Shown one piece after another: positions 32,383 through 42,255 of a DNA stretch of 64,000 nucleotides. Source of the stretch: Microbispora sp. NBC_01189. Lineage in GTDB: Bacteria > Actinomycetota > Actinomycetes > Streptosporangiales > Streptosporangiaceae. A program made the position numbers and the translations under genes. The notes beneath the pieces are model-generated. The model made no database searches. It saw only the letters and a program-made list of their open reading frames with translations, and was not told the DNA's origin. The first letter of the stretch is position 1. Every line of letters begins with the position of its first letter. The stretch is from contig NZ_CP108581.1 of assembly GCF_036010665.1 (NCBI RefSeq), forward strand, positions 893,501-957,500, in the 5' to 3' direction.

Positions 32383-32787
32383 TCACGGGTTCGCCCCGCG
32401 CCCGCGCTGGGCGGCGACCCGCCTTACGCTCTCCGGCAGCTCGATGGACGGGCAGTCCTTCCACAGGCGCTCCAGCGCGTAGAAGGCGCGGTCCTCCTCG
32501 TGCTGCACGTGGACCACGATGTCGAGGTAGTCGAGCAGGACCCAGCGGCCCTCCCGCTCGCCCTCCCGGCGTACGGGCTTGGCGTCGGCCTCGACGCGCA
32601 GCCGCTCCTCGACCTCGTCGACGATCGCGCGGACCTGCCGGTCGTTGGACGCGGAGCAGAGAAGGAAGGCGTCGGTGATGACGAGCTGTTCGCTGACGTC
32701 GTAGGCGATGATGTCGTCGGCCAGCTTCTCGGCGGCGGCCTCGGCCGCCACCCGCACAAGCTCTGCCGCTCTCTCGGTTGCTGTCAC
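32383..32787 (-). CDS. rsfS: Ribosomal silencing factor RsfS
   Basis: 134 residues matching RsfS/Iojap: KLADDIIAYDVSEQLVITDAF, CSASNDRQVRAIVDEVEERL, and the C-terminal WVLLDYLDIVVHVQHEEDRAFYALERLW. RsfS binds ribosomal protein L14 and blocks subunit joining during starvation. The GTG at 32787 has GGAGGA 13 bases upstream and gives the family length; the longer upstream frame is not conserved. Confidence 0.95.
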   Translation of the reverse strand: MTATERAAELVRVAAEAAAEKLADDIIAYDVSEQLVITDAFLLCSASNDRQVRAIVDEVEERLRVEADAKPVRREGEREGRWVLLDYLDIVVHVQHEEDRAFYALERLWKDCPSIELPESVRRVAAQRGRGANP

Positions 32788-32962
32788 GATTCGGTTCTGT
32801 CCTCCGTTGACGGGTTCTTCAAGGGTGCACAGTCCGCGGCCCCCGTACAACCCGCTTTTCCGTGGAGACCCTACCGCCACACCCTGTCGATACCGGAGTT
32901 ATGCCCGGGATCGGAAATTCAACGTCCTTCCGCGCCCGATGATTCCGCCGGAGAGACGCGCA

Positions 32963-32992
32963 CGGCCCCGCGCCCGTACGGGTGCGGGGCCG
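32963..32992 (-). terminator. Hairpin terminator after nadD and the small ORF
   Basis: 14-bp stem (32963-32976 with 32979-32992, one G-U pair) that is GC-rich throughout. It separates nadD from rsfS, which must then have its own promoter in 32788-32962. I found no clear box there. Confidence 0.65.
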
Positions 32993-33031
32993 CATCGGAC
33001 CGGTCGCCCGCGGAACCGCGCGGGCCGGTCG

Positions 33032-33265
33032 TCAGTGGTGGTGGTGATGCCTGGTCCTGTGGTGATTCCTGGTCGGCTTGACGTGCGGGACCCGCTGCGA
33101 CTGGCCGGTTCCGGTGCCGTGTCCCGTGCCGGCATCGCGCCTCGCGGCCGTACTCCGATCCTGTATCGCCGAGCCCGAAGGTTTCCAGGGAGTTGACGCA
33201 AGCCTGCCCGGTGACCTCGGGACATTTGACCACGGAGAGCGATCCGGCGGGCGCGGGGCGTCCAT
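33032..33265 (-). CDS. Possible small basic protein with histidine-rich end
   Basis: 77 codons, from an ATG 38 bp after the nadD stop to a stop 40 bp before the terminator hairpin. The protein starts MDAPRPPDRSPW and has a Gly/Thr-rich centre, ending RNHHRTRHHHHH. The second half has a strong C-ending codon bias but the first half does not, so expression is uncertain. A poly-His tail could bind Ni or Zn. Other frames over this region also stay open and cannot be excluded. Confidence 0.3.
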   Translation of the reverse strand: MDAPRPPDRSPWSNVPRSPGRLASTPWKPSGSAIQDRSTAARRDAGTGHGTGTGQSQRVPHVKPTRNHHRTRHHHHH

Positions 33266-33303
33266 GACCACGCGTCCCTTGCCCCCCTTGGTTCCACCCC
33301 TGT

Positions 33304-33915
33304 TCAGCCGGCCGGGTCCCGGTAGAGGCGGCGCTTGTTGATGTACTGCACGATGCCGTCGGGAACGAGATACCAGATGGGTTCCCCGGCGGCCACGCGG
33401 TCGCGGCACTCGGAGGAGGAGATCGCCAGGGCGGGGATCTCGACCAGGCTCACCTTCCCGGCCGGCAGGCCCGGGTCCTGCAGCGGGTGACCGGGCCGGG
33501 TGCAGCCGACGAAGTGCGCGGTGTCGAAGAGCTCGCCGGCGTCGCGCCAGCTCAGGATCTGCGCGAGCGCGTCGGCCCCGGTGATGAAGTAGAGATCGAC
33601 GTCCGGCCCGTACGCGGCGGCGACGTCGCGCAGGGTGTCGATCGTGTACGTGGGCCCCGGCCGGTCGATGTCCACCCGGCTCACGGAGAAGCGGGGGTTC
33701 GACGCGGTCGCGATGACGGTCATCAGGTAACGGTCCTCGCTGGACGAGACGCGCTGGTCCGCCTTCTGCCACGGCTGCCCGGTCGGGACGAAGACCACCT
33801 CGTCCAGATCGAAGTGGTGCGCCACCTCGCTCGCCGCCACCAGGTGGCCGTGGTGGATCGGGTCGAACGTCCCGCCCATCACACCCAGCCGCCGGATCTC
33901 CGTCCCGATTCGCAT
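33304..33915 (-). CDS. nadD: Nicotinate-nucleotide adenylyltransferase
   Basis: 203 residues. [14 protein letters not shown] (about 11-24) contains the nucleotidyltransferase HxGH motif, and [10 protein letters not shown] near residue 160 is the second signature (ISSTxxR-like). It makes deamido-NAD from NaMN and ATP. The ATG at 33915 gives a short basic lead-in as in related actinobacteria; the ATG at the GGTF motif would also work. Its position before rsfS and after proA-proB-obgE is conserved in actinobacteria. Confidence 0.95.
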   Translation of the reverse strand: MRIGTEIRRLGVMGGTFDPIHHGHLVAASEVAHHFDLDEVVFVPTGQPWQKADQRVSSSEDRYLMTVIATASNPRFSVSRVDIDRPGPTYTIDTLRDVAAAYGPDVDLYFITGADALAQILSWRDAGELFDTAHFVGCTRPGHPLQDPGLPAGKVSLVEIPALAISSSECRDRVAAGEPIWYLVPDGIVQYINKRRLYRDPAG

Positions 33916-34031
33916 GAAACGGACCCTAACGTCCTCACCCAGCCGGTCCGTGAACCGCCCTCCCGGGGCGCCGTCCGGGCTCCTCACGGCGTCCCGCGCG
34001 CGTCCGTCCCCTGAGACATAGCATTCGGAAC

Positions 34032-35042
34032 ATGACCACTCCCGATCGCAACCGCGTGCAGCTGCCCGGCATCAGCTCACGGGCCTACGAACATCCCGCC
34101 GACCGGTCCGCGCTGGTCGCGATGCGTTCGCTCTCAGGCTTCGACGCGGTGCTCAAGCGCACGTCCGGCCTGTTCAGCGAGCGCAGGCTCCGCCTGATGT
34201 TCCTCGCCTCCGCCGTGCGCACGACCGACACCCAGTTCCGCGCCCTGTACGACATGGGCCGCGACAGCGCCTACATCCTCGACCTGCACCGGATTCCCGA
34301 GATCTACGTGCAGCAGGACCCCAAGGCGTACGCGATGGCGATCGGTTTCGACGAGCCGTTCATCATCGTCTCGACGGGCCTGCTCGACCTCATGGACTCC
34401 GAGGAGCTGCGCTTCGTCGTCGGCCACGAGACCTCCCACATCCTGTCGGGCCACGCCGTCTACGGCACGATGCTCGCGATCCTGACCCGGCTGGCCACGC
34501 GGGTCGCCTGGATCCCGCTCGGCTACATCGGCCTGCGGATCATCGTCGCGGCCCTGGAGGAGTGGCAGCGCAAGGCGGAGATGTCCGCCGACCGGGGCGG
34601 CCTGCTCGCCGGGCAGGACCCCGACGCCGCGCTGCGCGCGCTCATGAAGCTCGCCGGCGGCTCGCGCCTGCACGAGATGAACATCGAGGCGTTCCTCGAC
34701 CAGGCCAGGGAGTACGACACCGCGGGCGACGTCCGCGACGGCCTGCTCAAGGTCCTCAACATGCTCGGCACGACCCACCCGTTCGCCGTGACCCGGGTCG
34801 CCGAACTCGACCGCTGGCGCCGCACCGGCGAGTACGACCGCATCCTCGCCGGGGACTATCCCCGCCGCGAGGACGACGCCGACGCCCGGCTCACCGACGA
34901 GATCAAGGCCGCGGCCAACTCCTACCGGGAGTCGTGGGCGCAGTCGCAGGACCCGTTCATCGGCGTGCTGCGCGACGTCGCGGAGGGCGCGGTCAACGCG
35001 GGCGAGCGCATCTTCAACCGATTCGCCCGGCGGGAGAACTGA
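34032..35042 (+). CDS. M48 family zinc metallopeptidase
   Basis: 336 residues. The zinc motif is [13 protein letters not shown] with H132-E133-H136, and the third ligand E183 is in [15 protein letters not shown]. One or two hydrophobic helices (about 145-175) follow the active-site helix, so it is likely membrane-associated with the active site facing the cytosol, as in HtpX-related proteins. It is divergent from nadD and converges with the kinase gene. The substrate is unknown. Confidence 0.88.
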   Translation: MTTPDRNRVQLPGISSRAYEHPADRSALVAMRSLSGFDAVLKRTSGLFSERRLRLMFLASAVRTTDTQFRALYDMGRDSAYILDLHRIPEIYVQQDPKAYAMAIGFDEPFIIVSTGLLDLMDSEELRFVVGHETSHILSGHAVYGTMLAILTRLATRVAWIPLGYIGLRIIVAALEEWQRKAEMSADRGGLLAGQDPDAALRALMKLAGGSRLHEMNIEAFLDQAREYDTAGDVRDGLLKVLNMLGTTHPFAVTRVAELDRWRRTGEYDRILAGDYPRREDDADARLTDEIKAAANSYRESWAQSQDPFIGVLRDVAEGAVNAGERIFNRFARREN

Positions 35043-35072
35043 CCCGGCCGCTCGGAAGATGTCAGCAGAAGG

Positions 35073-36662
35073 TCAGAAAAAGTAGGAGACGGCGCGTACG
35101 GCGGCCGCGCACAGCGGCACGAAGCCGCCGAGCACGGCGAGCGCCCGCAGGCCCTCCCGGCGCAGGCCCGGTATGGTCCCGCCGGCGCGCTCGATCTCCC
35201 GCCCGACGAGCCCGCCGCTGACCACCCCGAAGGCGACCCCGGCGATCGTGACCGGCACCACCTGAGACCACCAGTCGGGCGCAAGGTTCGCGCCGGAACC
35301 CACCCAGATCGCGGCGAACGCCGCCGCGGCGGCCGGCAGGCCCGGCCACACCACGGCCGACAACGCCGAGCCCGACAGGGTGAGGGGGAAGAGCAGCACC
35401 CGCAGGAAGGTGCGCCCCCGGCCGGGCCGGCGTGTTCGCACCAGCCAGTGGCTCGTCCAGATCGCCCTGGTCACCACGGCGAACGTCGCGGTGATCACGA
35501 AGGTGGCCGGCGGGTAGATCACCGCCGTCACCACGCACGGCACCGCGAGCAGCGCGACCAGGACCAGCGCCGCGTTCCCGGTCGGAATACCGAGCGCCCC
35601 CTCGGGCGCGGCCGGGCCGGGCGCCGGCTTCGCCTGGGTGCGCGCCGAGGCCTTCACCGGAGTTCTCAACGGGGTCCGCAACCGGGGGCTCGGGCCGGGC
35701 CGGGCCGGGCCGGTGCGGGCGGCGGCCTCCGCGGAGGCGCGCACCTGTACGGCCGGCCCGCCCGCGCCGTTCTCCCTGCCGTGTTCCCGGCCGTTCTCCC
35801 GGCCGCGCTGCGGGGCGGACGGCGTGGCGGACGGCGTGGCAGTGGCACGGTCCGGCGGGTCGACGGCGGCCCGCGCGAGCCTGGACAGGCGGTCCGCGAT
35901 CAGCGCGGCCGTGGGACGGCGGGCGGGGTCGCGGTGCAGCGCCGCGCGCACCAGCGGCAGCAGCGCGGGGGGCACCCCCACGAGATCGGCCTTGCCGTTC
36001 AGCACGGCGTACATCTGCGACTCGGCGGTGCCCCGGCCGAAGGTGGGCCGCCCGGTGGCCGCGAACGCGACCGTGGCGGCCCAGCCGTGCACGTCGGCGG
36101 GCTCTCCCACCGTCTCGTCGGAGAACACCTCCGGCGCGCAGTAGCCGGGCGTGCCGAGGAAAGTGCCGGTCATCGTGACCCGTGTCGCGTCGAGCACCTG
36201 GGCGATCCCGAAGTCGATCAGAACCGGCCCGTCCTCGCCGAGCAGCACGTTGGCCGGTTTGACGTCGCGGTGCACGATCCCGCCCGCGTGGATGATCGCC
36301 AGCGCCGCGGCGAGCCCCTGCGCCAGCGTGATCAGCTGTGGCCCCCTGAGCGGGCCGCCGCGCCGTACGGCGTCGAGCAGGTTCTCCCCCTCGATGTACT
36401 CCATCACGAGGTACGGATGGTCGCCCGACAGGTCCGCGTCGAGCACCTGGGCGACGTACGGGCTCTCCACCCTGCGCAGCGCCCGCACCTCGCGCTCGAG
36501 GCGTAAGCGCGCGTCCGGGTCGTTCTCGATGGGGTCGCGGAGCATCTTGACGGCGACGCGGTCGCCCCGGCGGCCGTCGGCGAGGTACACCTCGCCCATG
36601 CCACCCCGGCCCAGCCGCTCCAGCAGCGTGTAGGGGCCGACCCGCCCGAGACGTCCAGCCAT
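35073..36662 (-). CDS. Serine/threonine protein kinase with C-terminal membrane domain
   Basis: 529 residues. A complete PknB-type kinase domain spans residues 10-265: GRGGMGEVYLA loop, Lys39, catalytic HRDVKPAN (131-138), DFG at 150-152 and APE at GYCAPE. A proline/arginine-rich linker (about 275-365) precedes about five membrane helices (365-525), an unusual end since most bacterial kinases have one helix and a sensor domain. The ATG at 36662 directly precedes the kinase fold; the ATG at 36677 is an alternative, and neither has a good Shine-Dalgarno. Divergent from the LuxR-type regulator (137 bp). Confidence 0.88.
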   Translation of the reverse strand: MAGRLGRVGPYTLLERLGRGGMGEVYLADGRRGDRVAVKMLRDPIENDPDARLRLEREVRALRRVESPYVAQVLDADLSGDHPYLVMEYIEGENLLDAVRRGGPLRGPQLITLAQGLAAALAIIHAGGIVHRDVKPANVLLGEDGPVLIDFGIAQVLDATRVTMTGTFLGTPGYCAPEVFSDETVGEPADVHGWAATVAFAATGRPTFGRGTAESQMYAVLNGKADLVGVPPALLPLVRAALHRDPARRPTAALIADRLSRLARAAVDPPDRATATPSATPSAPQRGRENGREHGRENGAGGPAVQVRASAEAAARTGPARPGPSPRLRTPLRTPVKASARTQAKPAPGPAAPEGALGIPTGNAALVLVALLAVPCVVTAVIYPPATFVITATFAVVTRAIWTSHWLVRTRRPGRGRTFLRVLLFPLTLSGSALSAVVWPGLPAAAAAFAAIWVGSGANLAPDWWSQVVPVTIAGVAFGVVSGGLVGREIERAGGTIPGLRREGLRALAVLGGFVPLCAAAVRAVSYFF

Positions 36663-36799
36663 AGGAGCGCCAACCATAGCGGGCCCTGCGCCCGAATCGG
36701 CGGAGGCGCGCCGAGGTCCGATACAAGCCAACACCAACCGTCCCACAAGTGCGGCCCGGCAGAGTGTGCTCCGGAAACACAGGTACGACGGAGACAGCG

Positions 36800-37462
36800 A
36801 TGCCGATGACCGACTCCTCCGGCCCGATCACCGTCGTGGTCGCCGCCGACAAGCCCCTGCTCGCCGAGGGCATCCGATCCGCCCTCGACCAGGCGGCCGG
36901 CCTCCGCGTCGCGGGCACGGCGTGCGACGACCTCGACGCCCTCCGCCTGTGCGTACGGCTGTCGCCGCGGGTGCTGCTGGCCGACCTGGCCATGCTGGGC
37001 GCGCTGGAGTCCCTGCCCCGCCGCTGCCCCGCCGTACGGGTGCTCGCGCTCGGCGCCGACGACGGCGAGGCGGGCTTCACGGGCGCGCTCCGCGCCGGGG
37101 CGTACGGCTACCTGCTCACCGGGTCACGCCCCTCGGAGATCGCGGCGGCGGTCACGTCGGTGGCCCACGGGCAGGTCGTCTTCGGCGGCGGGCTGGCCCC
37201 CCGGCTGCTGGACCGCCTGACCACGCCGCCGGCCCGCAGCCCGTTTCCCGGCCTCACCCAGCGGGAGCACGAGATCCTGGAGCGGCTGGCCGACGGCAGG
37301 TCGAACGCCGAGATCGCCCGCGAGCTGTGCCTGGCCACCAAGACCGTGCGCAACCACGTGAGCAACGTGCTGACCAAGCTGGAGGCGCCGAGCCGGGTGG
37401 ACGCGGCGCTGCGGGCGAGGGACGCGGGCCTCGGCTCGCGTCCCGTGCTCACCCGCGTCTGA
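36800..37462 (+). CDS. LuxR/NarL-type response regulator with atypical receiver
   Basis: 220 residues. An N-terminal receiver-like domain (about 9-122) precedes a C-terminal LuxR helix-turn-helix (LTQREHEILERLADGRSNAE and TVRNHVSNVLTKL, about 155-205). The receiver keeps one acidic residue in AADKPLL and the phospho-acceptor-position Asp in LLADLAML, but the usual first acidic residue is Ala and the conserved Lys is Thr (GYLLTGS). Classic phosphorylation may therefore be impaired. No histidine kinase is adjacent; the divergent Ser/Thr kinase is the nearest signalling gene. GGAG stands six bases before the start. Confidence 0.88.
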   Translation: MPMTDSSGPITVVVAADKPLLAEGIRSALDQAAGLRVAGTACDDLDALRLCVRLSPRVLLADLAMLGALESLPRRCPAVRVLALGADDGEAGFTGALRAGAYGYLLTGSRPSEIAAAVTSVAHGQVVFGGGLAPRLLDRLTTPPARSPFPGLTQREHEILERLADGRSNAEIARELCLATKTVRNHVSNVLTKLEAPSRVDAALRARDAGLGSRPVLTRV

Positions 37463-37477
37463 GCCCGGGTCTCAGGG

Positions 37478-38782
37478 TCACACCCGGATGTGCCCGTCCC
37501 CGATGTAGATCCACTTGGTGGAGGTGAGCTCCGGCAGGCCCATCGGCCCGCGGGCGTGCAGCTTCTGGGTGGAGATGCCGATCTCCGCGCCGAAGCCGAA
37601 CTCGCCGCCGTCGGTGAAGCGGGTCGAGGCGTTGACCGCCACCGCGGCACTGTCCACGGTCGCGACGAACCTGCGGGCGGCCTGCTGGGACCGGGTCACG
37701 ATGGCGTCGGTGTGGGCCGAGCCGTACCGCCGGATGTGCGCGACCGCGTCGTCGAGCGAGTCGACCACCGCGGCGGCGACGTCGAGCGAGAGATACTCGG
37801 TGGTGAAGTCCTCCTCGGTGGCCGGCACGACGTCGGCGCCGTAGGACCGCACCCGCTCGTCGCCGTGGACGGTCACCCCCGCGTCCTTGAGTACCGTCAG
37901 CGCCTTGGGGACGAACTCGTCGGCGATCGCGGCGTGCACCAGGAACGTCTCGGCGGCGTTGCACACCGAGGGCCGCTGCGCCTTGGCGTTCACCAGGATC
38001 TTCAGGGCGGTCTCGACGTCGGCGTCGGCGTCCACGTAGACGTGGCAGTTGCCCACCCCGGTCTCGATGACCGGCACCGTCGACTCCTCGACCACGCTGT
38101 TGATCAGCGACGCGCCGCCGCGCGGGATCAGCACGTCGACCAGCCCCCGGGCGCGCATGAGGTGCCGGACCGACTCGCGGGTCTGTCCGGGCACGAGCCG
38201 TACGGCGTCCGCCGGCACCTCGGTCGCCGCCAGCGCCTCCCGCATGATCCGCACGAGCGCGGTGTTGGAGGAGTACGCGCTGGACGACCCGCGCAGCAGC
38301 ACGGCGTTGCCGCTCTTGAGGCACAGCGCCGCCGCGTCCACGGTGACGTTGGGCCTGCCCTCGTAGATGATGCCGATGACCCCGAGGGGCACCCGCACCT
38401 GACGCAGCTCCAGGCCGTTCGGCAGTGTGCTGCCGCGCACGACCTCGCCGACCGGGTCGGGCAGGTCGGCCACCTCGCGGACGGCGGCGGCGATGTTCGC
38501 GATCCGGGCGGCGTCCAGCCGCAGCCGGTCGATCATCGCCTCGGGCACGCCGTTCGCCCTGGCCTGGTCCACGTCGGCGGCGTTGGCCGCGACGATCTCG
38601 TCCGTGGCCGCCTCCAGCGCGTCGGCCACGGCACGCAGCGCCGCGTCCTTCGGCGCGCGCGGCAACGGCGCGAGCGCCGCCGCGGCGTCCTTGGCCGCCC
38701 GCGCGACCTCCAGGAACTCCTCTTTCTCGGACACAGCCCCGGTCACGGCCCCGGTCACAACCTCAGACACTGCCTCGGACAT
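37478..38782 (-). CDS. proA: Gamma-glutamyl phosphate reductase
   Basis: 434 residues, aldehyde-dehydrogenase superfamily. The catalytic Cys274 lies in [15 protein letters not shown], the nucleotide-binding region includes [14 protein letters not shown], and the C-terminal [14 protein letters not shown] is typical. It is the second step of proline synthesis from glutamate. The first 20 residues hold a short repeat ([10 protein letters not shown]) not part of the fold, so translation may start later. It lies 45 bp after proB and converges with the LuxR-type regulator. Confidence 0.96.
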   Translation of the reverse strand: MSEAVSEVVTGAVTGAVSEKEEFLEVARAAKDAAAALAPLPRAPKDAALRAVADALEAATDEIVAANAADVDQARANGVPEAMIDRLRLDAARIANIAAAVREVADLPDPVGEVVRGSTLPNGLELRQVRVPLGVIGIIYEGRPNVTVDAAALCLKSGNAVLLRGSSSAYSSNTALVRIMREALAATEVPADAVRLVPGQTRESVRHLMRARGLVDVLIPRGGASLINSVVEESTVPVIETGVGNCHVYVDADADVETALKILVNAKAQRPSVCNAAETFLVHAAIADEFVPKALTVLKDAGVTVHGDERVRSYGADVVPATEEDFTTEYLSLDVAAAVVDSLDDAVAHIRRYGSAHTDAIVTRSQQAARRFVATVDSAAVAVNASTRFTDGGEFGFGAEIGISTQKLHARGPMGLPELTSTKWIYIGDGHIRV

Positions 38783-38827
38783 TGCCTCGCGCTCCGTCGC
38801 TTCTTCTCGGTGGACTACAGGATGGGA

Positions 38828-39937
38828 CTACAGGATCACGATGTCGTCCCGGTGGATCAGCTCACGCTCGTACTCCGGGCCGAGTGCGCTGGCCAGCTCC
38901 CGGGTGGAGCGGCCGAGCAGGTCGGGGATCTCCCCCGCGTCGTAGTTGACCAGGCCGCGGGCGACCGCGACGCCCGTCGGCGCGCACAGGTCGACCGGGT
39001 CGCCGGCCGCGAAGTCGCCCTCGACCTTCACGACGCCGGCGGGCAGCAGCGACATCCGCCGCCCCACCACGGCCTCGACCGCGCCGGCGTCCAGGTGCAG
39101 CCGGCCGCGCCCGGTCGTCGCGTGGGCGAGCCACAGCAGCCGGGTGCCGGGGTGGCGGCCCCCCGGATGGAAGCAGGTGCCGATGTCGGCCCCCGCGAGC
39201 GCCTGGGCCGCGTGCGCCGCCGCCGTGAGCACGACCGGCACGCCCGCCCCGGTGGCGATGCGGGCCGCCTCCACCTTGGTGATCATGCCGCCGGTGCCGA
39301 CCCGGCCGGAGGTGCCGAGCTCGACGCCCTCCAGGTCCTCCGGTCCGCTGACCTCCGCGATGCGGGCGGCGCCCTCCTTGCGGGGATCTCCGTCGTACAA
39401 CGCGTCCACGTCCGACAGCAGCACCATGCCGTCTGCGTGGATGAGGTGGGCCACCAGCGCCGCCAGCCGGTCGTTGTCGCCGAACCGGATCTCGTCGGTG
39501 GCCACGGTGTCGTTCTCGTTCACGACGGGGACGATGCCGAGCTCAAGCAGCCGGGCCAGCGTCCGCTGGGCGTTGCGGTGGTGCGAGCGGCGCATCATGT
39601 CGTCGGCCGTCAGCAGCACCTGCCCCACGCGTAAGCCGTACCTGGCGAAGGAGGAGGTGTAACGGGCGATCAGCACGCCCTGCCCCACCGAGGCGGCGGC
39701 CTGCTGGGTGGCGAGGTCCTTGGGCCGGGCGCGCAGCCCGAGCGGGCCGAGCCCGGCGGCGATCGCCCCGGACGACACCAGCACGATCTGCGCGCCCGCC
39801 AGCCGCCGGGCGGCCAGCACGTCCACCAGCGCGTCGACCCGGTCGACGTCGATCGTGCCGCCGGGGGTCGTCAGCGACGACGATCCCACCTTGACCACCA
39901 GCCGCCCGGCCTCGCCGATCCGCTGCCTGCCCGTCAC
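38828..39937 (-). CDS. proB: Glutamate 5-kinase
   Basis: 369 residues. An amino-acid-kinase domain (VVKVGSSSLT near 14-23, IVLVSSGAIAAG, VVNENDTVAT, FGDNDRLAALVA) is followed by a C-terminal PUA domain (about 275-365). It catalyses the first, normally proline-inhibited, step of proline synthesis. The GTG at 39937 follows obgE by 47 bp; together obgE, proB and proA read as one transcription unit. Confidence 0.96.
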   Translation of the reverse strand: MTGRQRIGEAGRLVVKVGSSSLTTPGGTIDVDRVDALVDVLAARRLAGAQIVLVSSGAIAAGLGPLGLRARPKDLATQQAAASVGQGVLIARYTSSFARYGLRVGQVLLTADDMMRRSHHRNAQRTLARLLELGIVPVVNENDTVATDEIRFGDNDRLAALVAHLIHADGMVLLSDVDALYDGDPRKEGAARIAEVSGPEDLEGVELGTSGRVGTGGMITKVEAARIATGAGVPVVLTAAAHAAQALAGADIGTCFHPGGRHPGTRLLWLAHATTGRGRLHLDAGAVEAVVGRRMSLLPAGVVKVEGDFAAGDPVDLCAPTGVAVARGLVNYDAGEIPDLLGRSTRELASALGPEYERELIHRDDIVIL

Positions 39938-39984
39938 GTCGTCTCCCCCTCCCGCTCGTCTCCCCCTGCCACCGGCGTCTCCCG

Positions 39985-41334
39985 TCAGCCGAGCCGCAGG
40001 TCGGTGCCGCGCGGCCCGAGGACCGCCTCGGCGCCCCGCGACGGCTGCCAGTCGAAGACGTAGCCGCCCTCCATCGGTCCGATGACGACCTCCGCCCCGG
40101 CCGTCGCGCCGGCCTTGACCAGCTCATCTTCGACGCCGAGCCGGTCGAGCCGGTCGGCGAGGTAGCCGACGGCCTCGTCGTTGGAGAAGTCGGTCTGGCG
40201 GATCCACCGCTCGGGCTTCTCGCCGGTCACCTGGAAGCGGTTCTCGTCGATCCGGCGTACGGAGAACCCGGCCTCGCCGAGCTGCCTGGGCCGGATGACC
40301 AGGCGCGTGGGCTCCTCGACCGGGGCCTGCGCCCGGGCCGCCGCCACCATCTCGGCCATCGCGTACGACAGGGGCCGCAGGCCCTCGTGGCTGGCCGCGG
40401 AGATCTCGAAGACCCGTACGCCACGCTCCTCCAGAATGGGCGTGACGATGTCGGCCAGGTCCCGGCCGTCGGGGACGTCCACCTTGTTCAGCGCGACCAG
40501 GCGCGGCCGGTCCTGCAGGGAGCCGTACGCCGCGAGCTCGGCCTCGATCACGTCGAAGTCGGTCACCGGGTCGCGTCCCGGCTCCAGCGTGGCGCAGTCG
40601 AGCACGTGCACGATCGTCGAGCAGCGCTCGACGTGCCGCAGGAACTCGTGGCCGAGGCCCCGGCCCTCCGAGGCGCCGGGGATGAGCCCGGGCACGTCGG
40701 CGACCGTGAAGACGGTCTCTCCGGCCGTGACGACCCCGAGGTTCGGCACGAGGGTGGTGAACGGATAGTCGGCGATCTTCGGCCGGGCCGCGGAGAGCGC
40801 CGCGATCAGGGACGACTTGCCCGCGTTGGGGAAACCCACCAGCGCGACGTCGGCGACGGTCTTGAGTTCGAGCACGATCTCGGCCTCGTCACCCGGCTCC
40901 CCGAGCAGCGCGAAGCCCGGAGCCTTGCGCTTGGCGTTGGCGAGCGCGGCGTTGCCGAGGCCGCCGAAGCCGCCCTGCGCGGCGACGTACCGGGTGCCCG
41001 AGCCGATCAGGTCGACCAGCACCTCACCGGTCCTGGCGTTCTTCACGACCGTGCCGCCGGGCACCGGCAGGACGACGTCCTCGCCGTTGGCGCCGTCGCG
41101 GTTCGAGCCCGTGCCCTGCTTGCCGTTTCCCGCGCGGCGGTGCGGCCGGTGGTGGTATTCGAGCAGGGTCGAGGTGTTGGGGTCCACCTCGAGGATGACG
41201 TCCCCGCCGCGGCCGCCGTCGCCGCCGTCCGGCCCGCCCAGCGGCTTGAACTTCTCCCGGTGGATGGAGGCGCAGCCGTTGCCCCCGTCACCCGCCTTGA
41301 TGTGCAGGACGACGTGGTCCACGAAGTCGGCCAT
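39985..41334 (-). CDS. obgE: Obg family GTPase (CgtA)
   Basis: 449 residues. The N-terminal glycine-rich Obg fold ([20 protein letters not shown]) is followed by the G domain: G1 GFPNAGKSS (about 167-175), G3 DVPG and G4 NKVD. The actinobacterial C-terminal OCT domain (about 360-430) ends in an extension. It acts in ribosome assembly and stress signalling. The start at 41334 has AAGGGGGAG upstream. It follows rpmA after an intervening hairpin. Confidence 0.97.
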   Translation of the reverse strand: MADFVDHVVLHIKAGDGGNGCASIHREKFKPLGGPDGGDGGRGGDVILEVDPNTSTLLEYHHRPHRRAGNGKQGTGSNRDGANGEDVVLPVPGGTVVKNARTGEVLVDLIGSGTRYVAAQGGFGGLGNAALANAKRKAPGFALLGEPGDEAEIVLELKTVADVALVGFPNAGKSSLIAALSAARPKIADYPFTTLVPNLGVVTAGETVFTVADVPGLIPGASEGRGLGHEFLRHVERCSTIVHVLDCATLEPGRDPVTDFDVIEAELAAYGSLQDRPRLVALNKVDVPDGRDLADIVTPILEERGVRVFEISAASHEGLRPLSYAMAEMVAAARAQAPVEEPTRLVIRPRQLGEAGFSVRRIDENRFQVTGEKPERWIRQTDFSNDEAVGYLADRLDRLGVEDELVKAGATAGAEVVIGPMEGGYVFDWQPSRGAEAVLGPRGTDLRLG

Positions 41335-41392
41335 CAGCCGCTCCCCCTTACTGCCGTGCCGGAACCGGCCGGAACGCGGCCGGAGAAAACGA

Positions 41393-41424
41393 ATGAGGCG
41401 GACCGAATGCTCGATCCGCCTCAT
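41393..41424 (-). terminator. Hairpin terminator or attenuator between rpmA and obgE
   Basis: 10-bp arms ATGAGGCGGA/TCCGCCTCAT with a 12-nt loop, then TCGTTTTCTCC on the minus strand. It lies 28 bp after rpmA and 59 bp before obgE, so it likely reduces read-through from the ribosomal protein genes. Confidence 0.65.
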
Positions 41425-41451
41425 CGTGCTGCTACAGGTGTCCGGGCGGAT

Positions 41452-41709
41452 CTACTCCGCGGCCGGGACGATGCTCACCGCGCGGCGACCGCGCTTGGTG
41501 CCGAACTGCACCCGGCCGGTGGCCAGGGCGAACAGCGTGTCGTCGCCGCCGCGGCCGACGTTGTCGCCGGGGTGGAAGTGCGTGCCGCGCTGACGGACGA
41601 TGATCTCGCCCGCGTTCACCAGCTGGCCGCCGAAGCGCTTCACGCCAAGGCGCTGGGCGTTCGAGTCACGGCCGTTCCGGGTGGACGAGGCGCCCTTCTT
41701 GTGTGCCAT
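41452..41709 (-). CDS. rpmA: 50S ribosomal protein L27
   Basis: 85 residues, begins [20 protein letters not shown] and continues [20 protein letters not shown], the standard L27 sequence. There is no N-terminal Firmicutes-type cleavage extension. It follows rplU by 44 bp. Confidence 0.98.
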   Translation of the reverse strand: MAHKKGASSTRNGRDSNAQRLGVKRFGGQLVNAGEIIVRQRGTHFHPGDNVGRGGDDTLFALATGRVQFGTKRGRRAVSIVPAAE

Positions 41710-41753
41710 GGTTCACTCCCTGTCGGGGGTAAGCCGGGGTATCCCCCGGGAGA

Positions 41754-42068
41754 CTACTTTCCGGGGTTGATATCGGTGACCTTGACCTGGGTGTACCGCT
41801 GGCGGTGACCCTGGCGCTTCTTGTAGCCACTCTTGTTCTTGTACTTCAGAATGCGGATCTTCGGTCCCTTGGTCTCGCCGAGGATCTCGGCGAGCACCTG
41901 GAACCGGGAGAGAGTGGCTGCGTCGGTGGTGACATCGCCGTCGTTGACGACGAGCACCGCCGGCAGCGACACCGAGGAGCCGACCTCACCGGCGACCTTG
42001 TCCACCTCGAGGACGTCTCCGACGGAGACCTTCTGCTGCCTGCCGCCGCAACGAACGATCGCGTACAC
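41754..42068 (-). CDS. rplU: 50S ribosomal protein L21
   Basis: 104 residues, [20 protein letters not shown] at the start and [18 protein letters not shown] at the end, full length for L21. It starts with GTG at 42068, preceded by AGAAGGG. It is the first gene of the rplU-rpmA unit; L21 binds 23S rRNA. Confidence 0.98.
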   Translation of the reverse strand: MYAIVRCGGRQQKVSVGDVLEVDKVAGEVGSSVSLPAVLVVNDGDVTTDAATLSRFQVLAEILGETKGPKIRILKYKNKSGYKKRQGHRQRYTQVKVTDINPGK

Positions 42069-42127
42069 CGCGGAACCCTTCTACTGGCTAATGCTGAGAT
42101 GCCGCGCCCCGCATCCAGCTGCTGTCG

Positions 42128-42133
42128 ATATTA
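42128..42133 (-). promoter_or_regulatory. Candidate -10 box of rplU-rpmA
   Basis: TAATAT on the minus strand, 59 bp before the rplU start. The -35 region 17 nt upstream is a poor match, so this is tentative. Confidence 0.3.
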
Positions 42134-42255
42134 CGACCGGCGGTCCGGGCAGGCGCGCGAAGCCGGGCACGCCAACACCAGGCGCACCGGATGACCAGGG
42201 TACCGGATATCCGGCACCCAGGTCGAACCGAGCGGACCGCCGGGTGAGGAAGTCG

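Noticed and set aside
32899..33297. 132-codon and 104-codon minus-strand frames between nadD and rsfS
   Set aside because: They run across the terminator hairpin and have no ribosome-binding site or family resemblance; only the 77-codon frame respects the hairpin.
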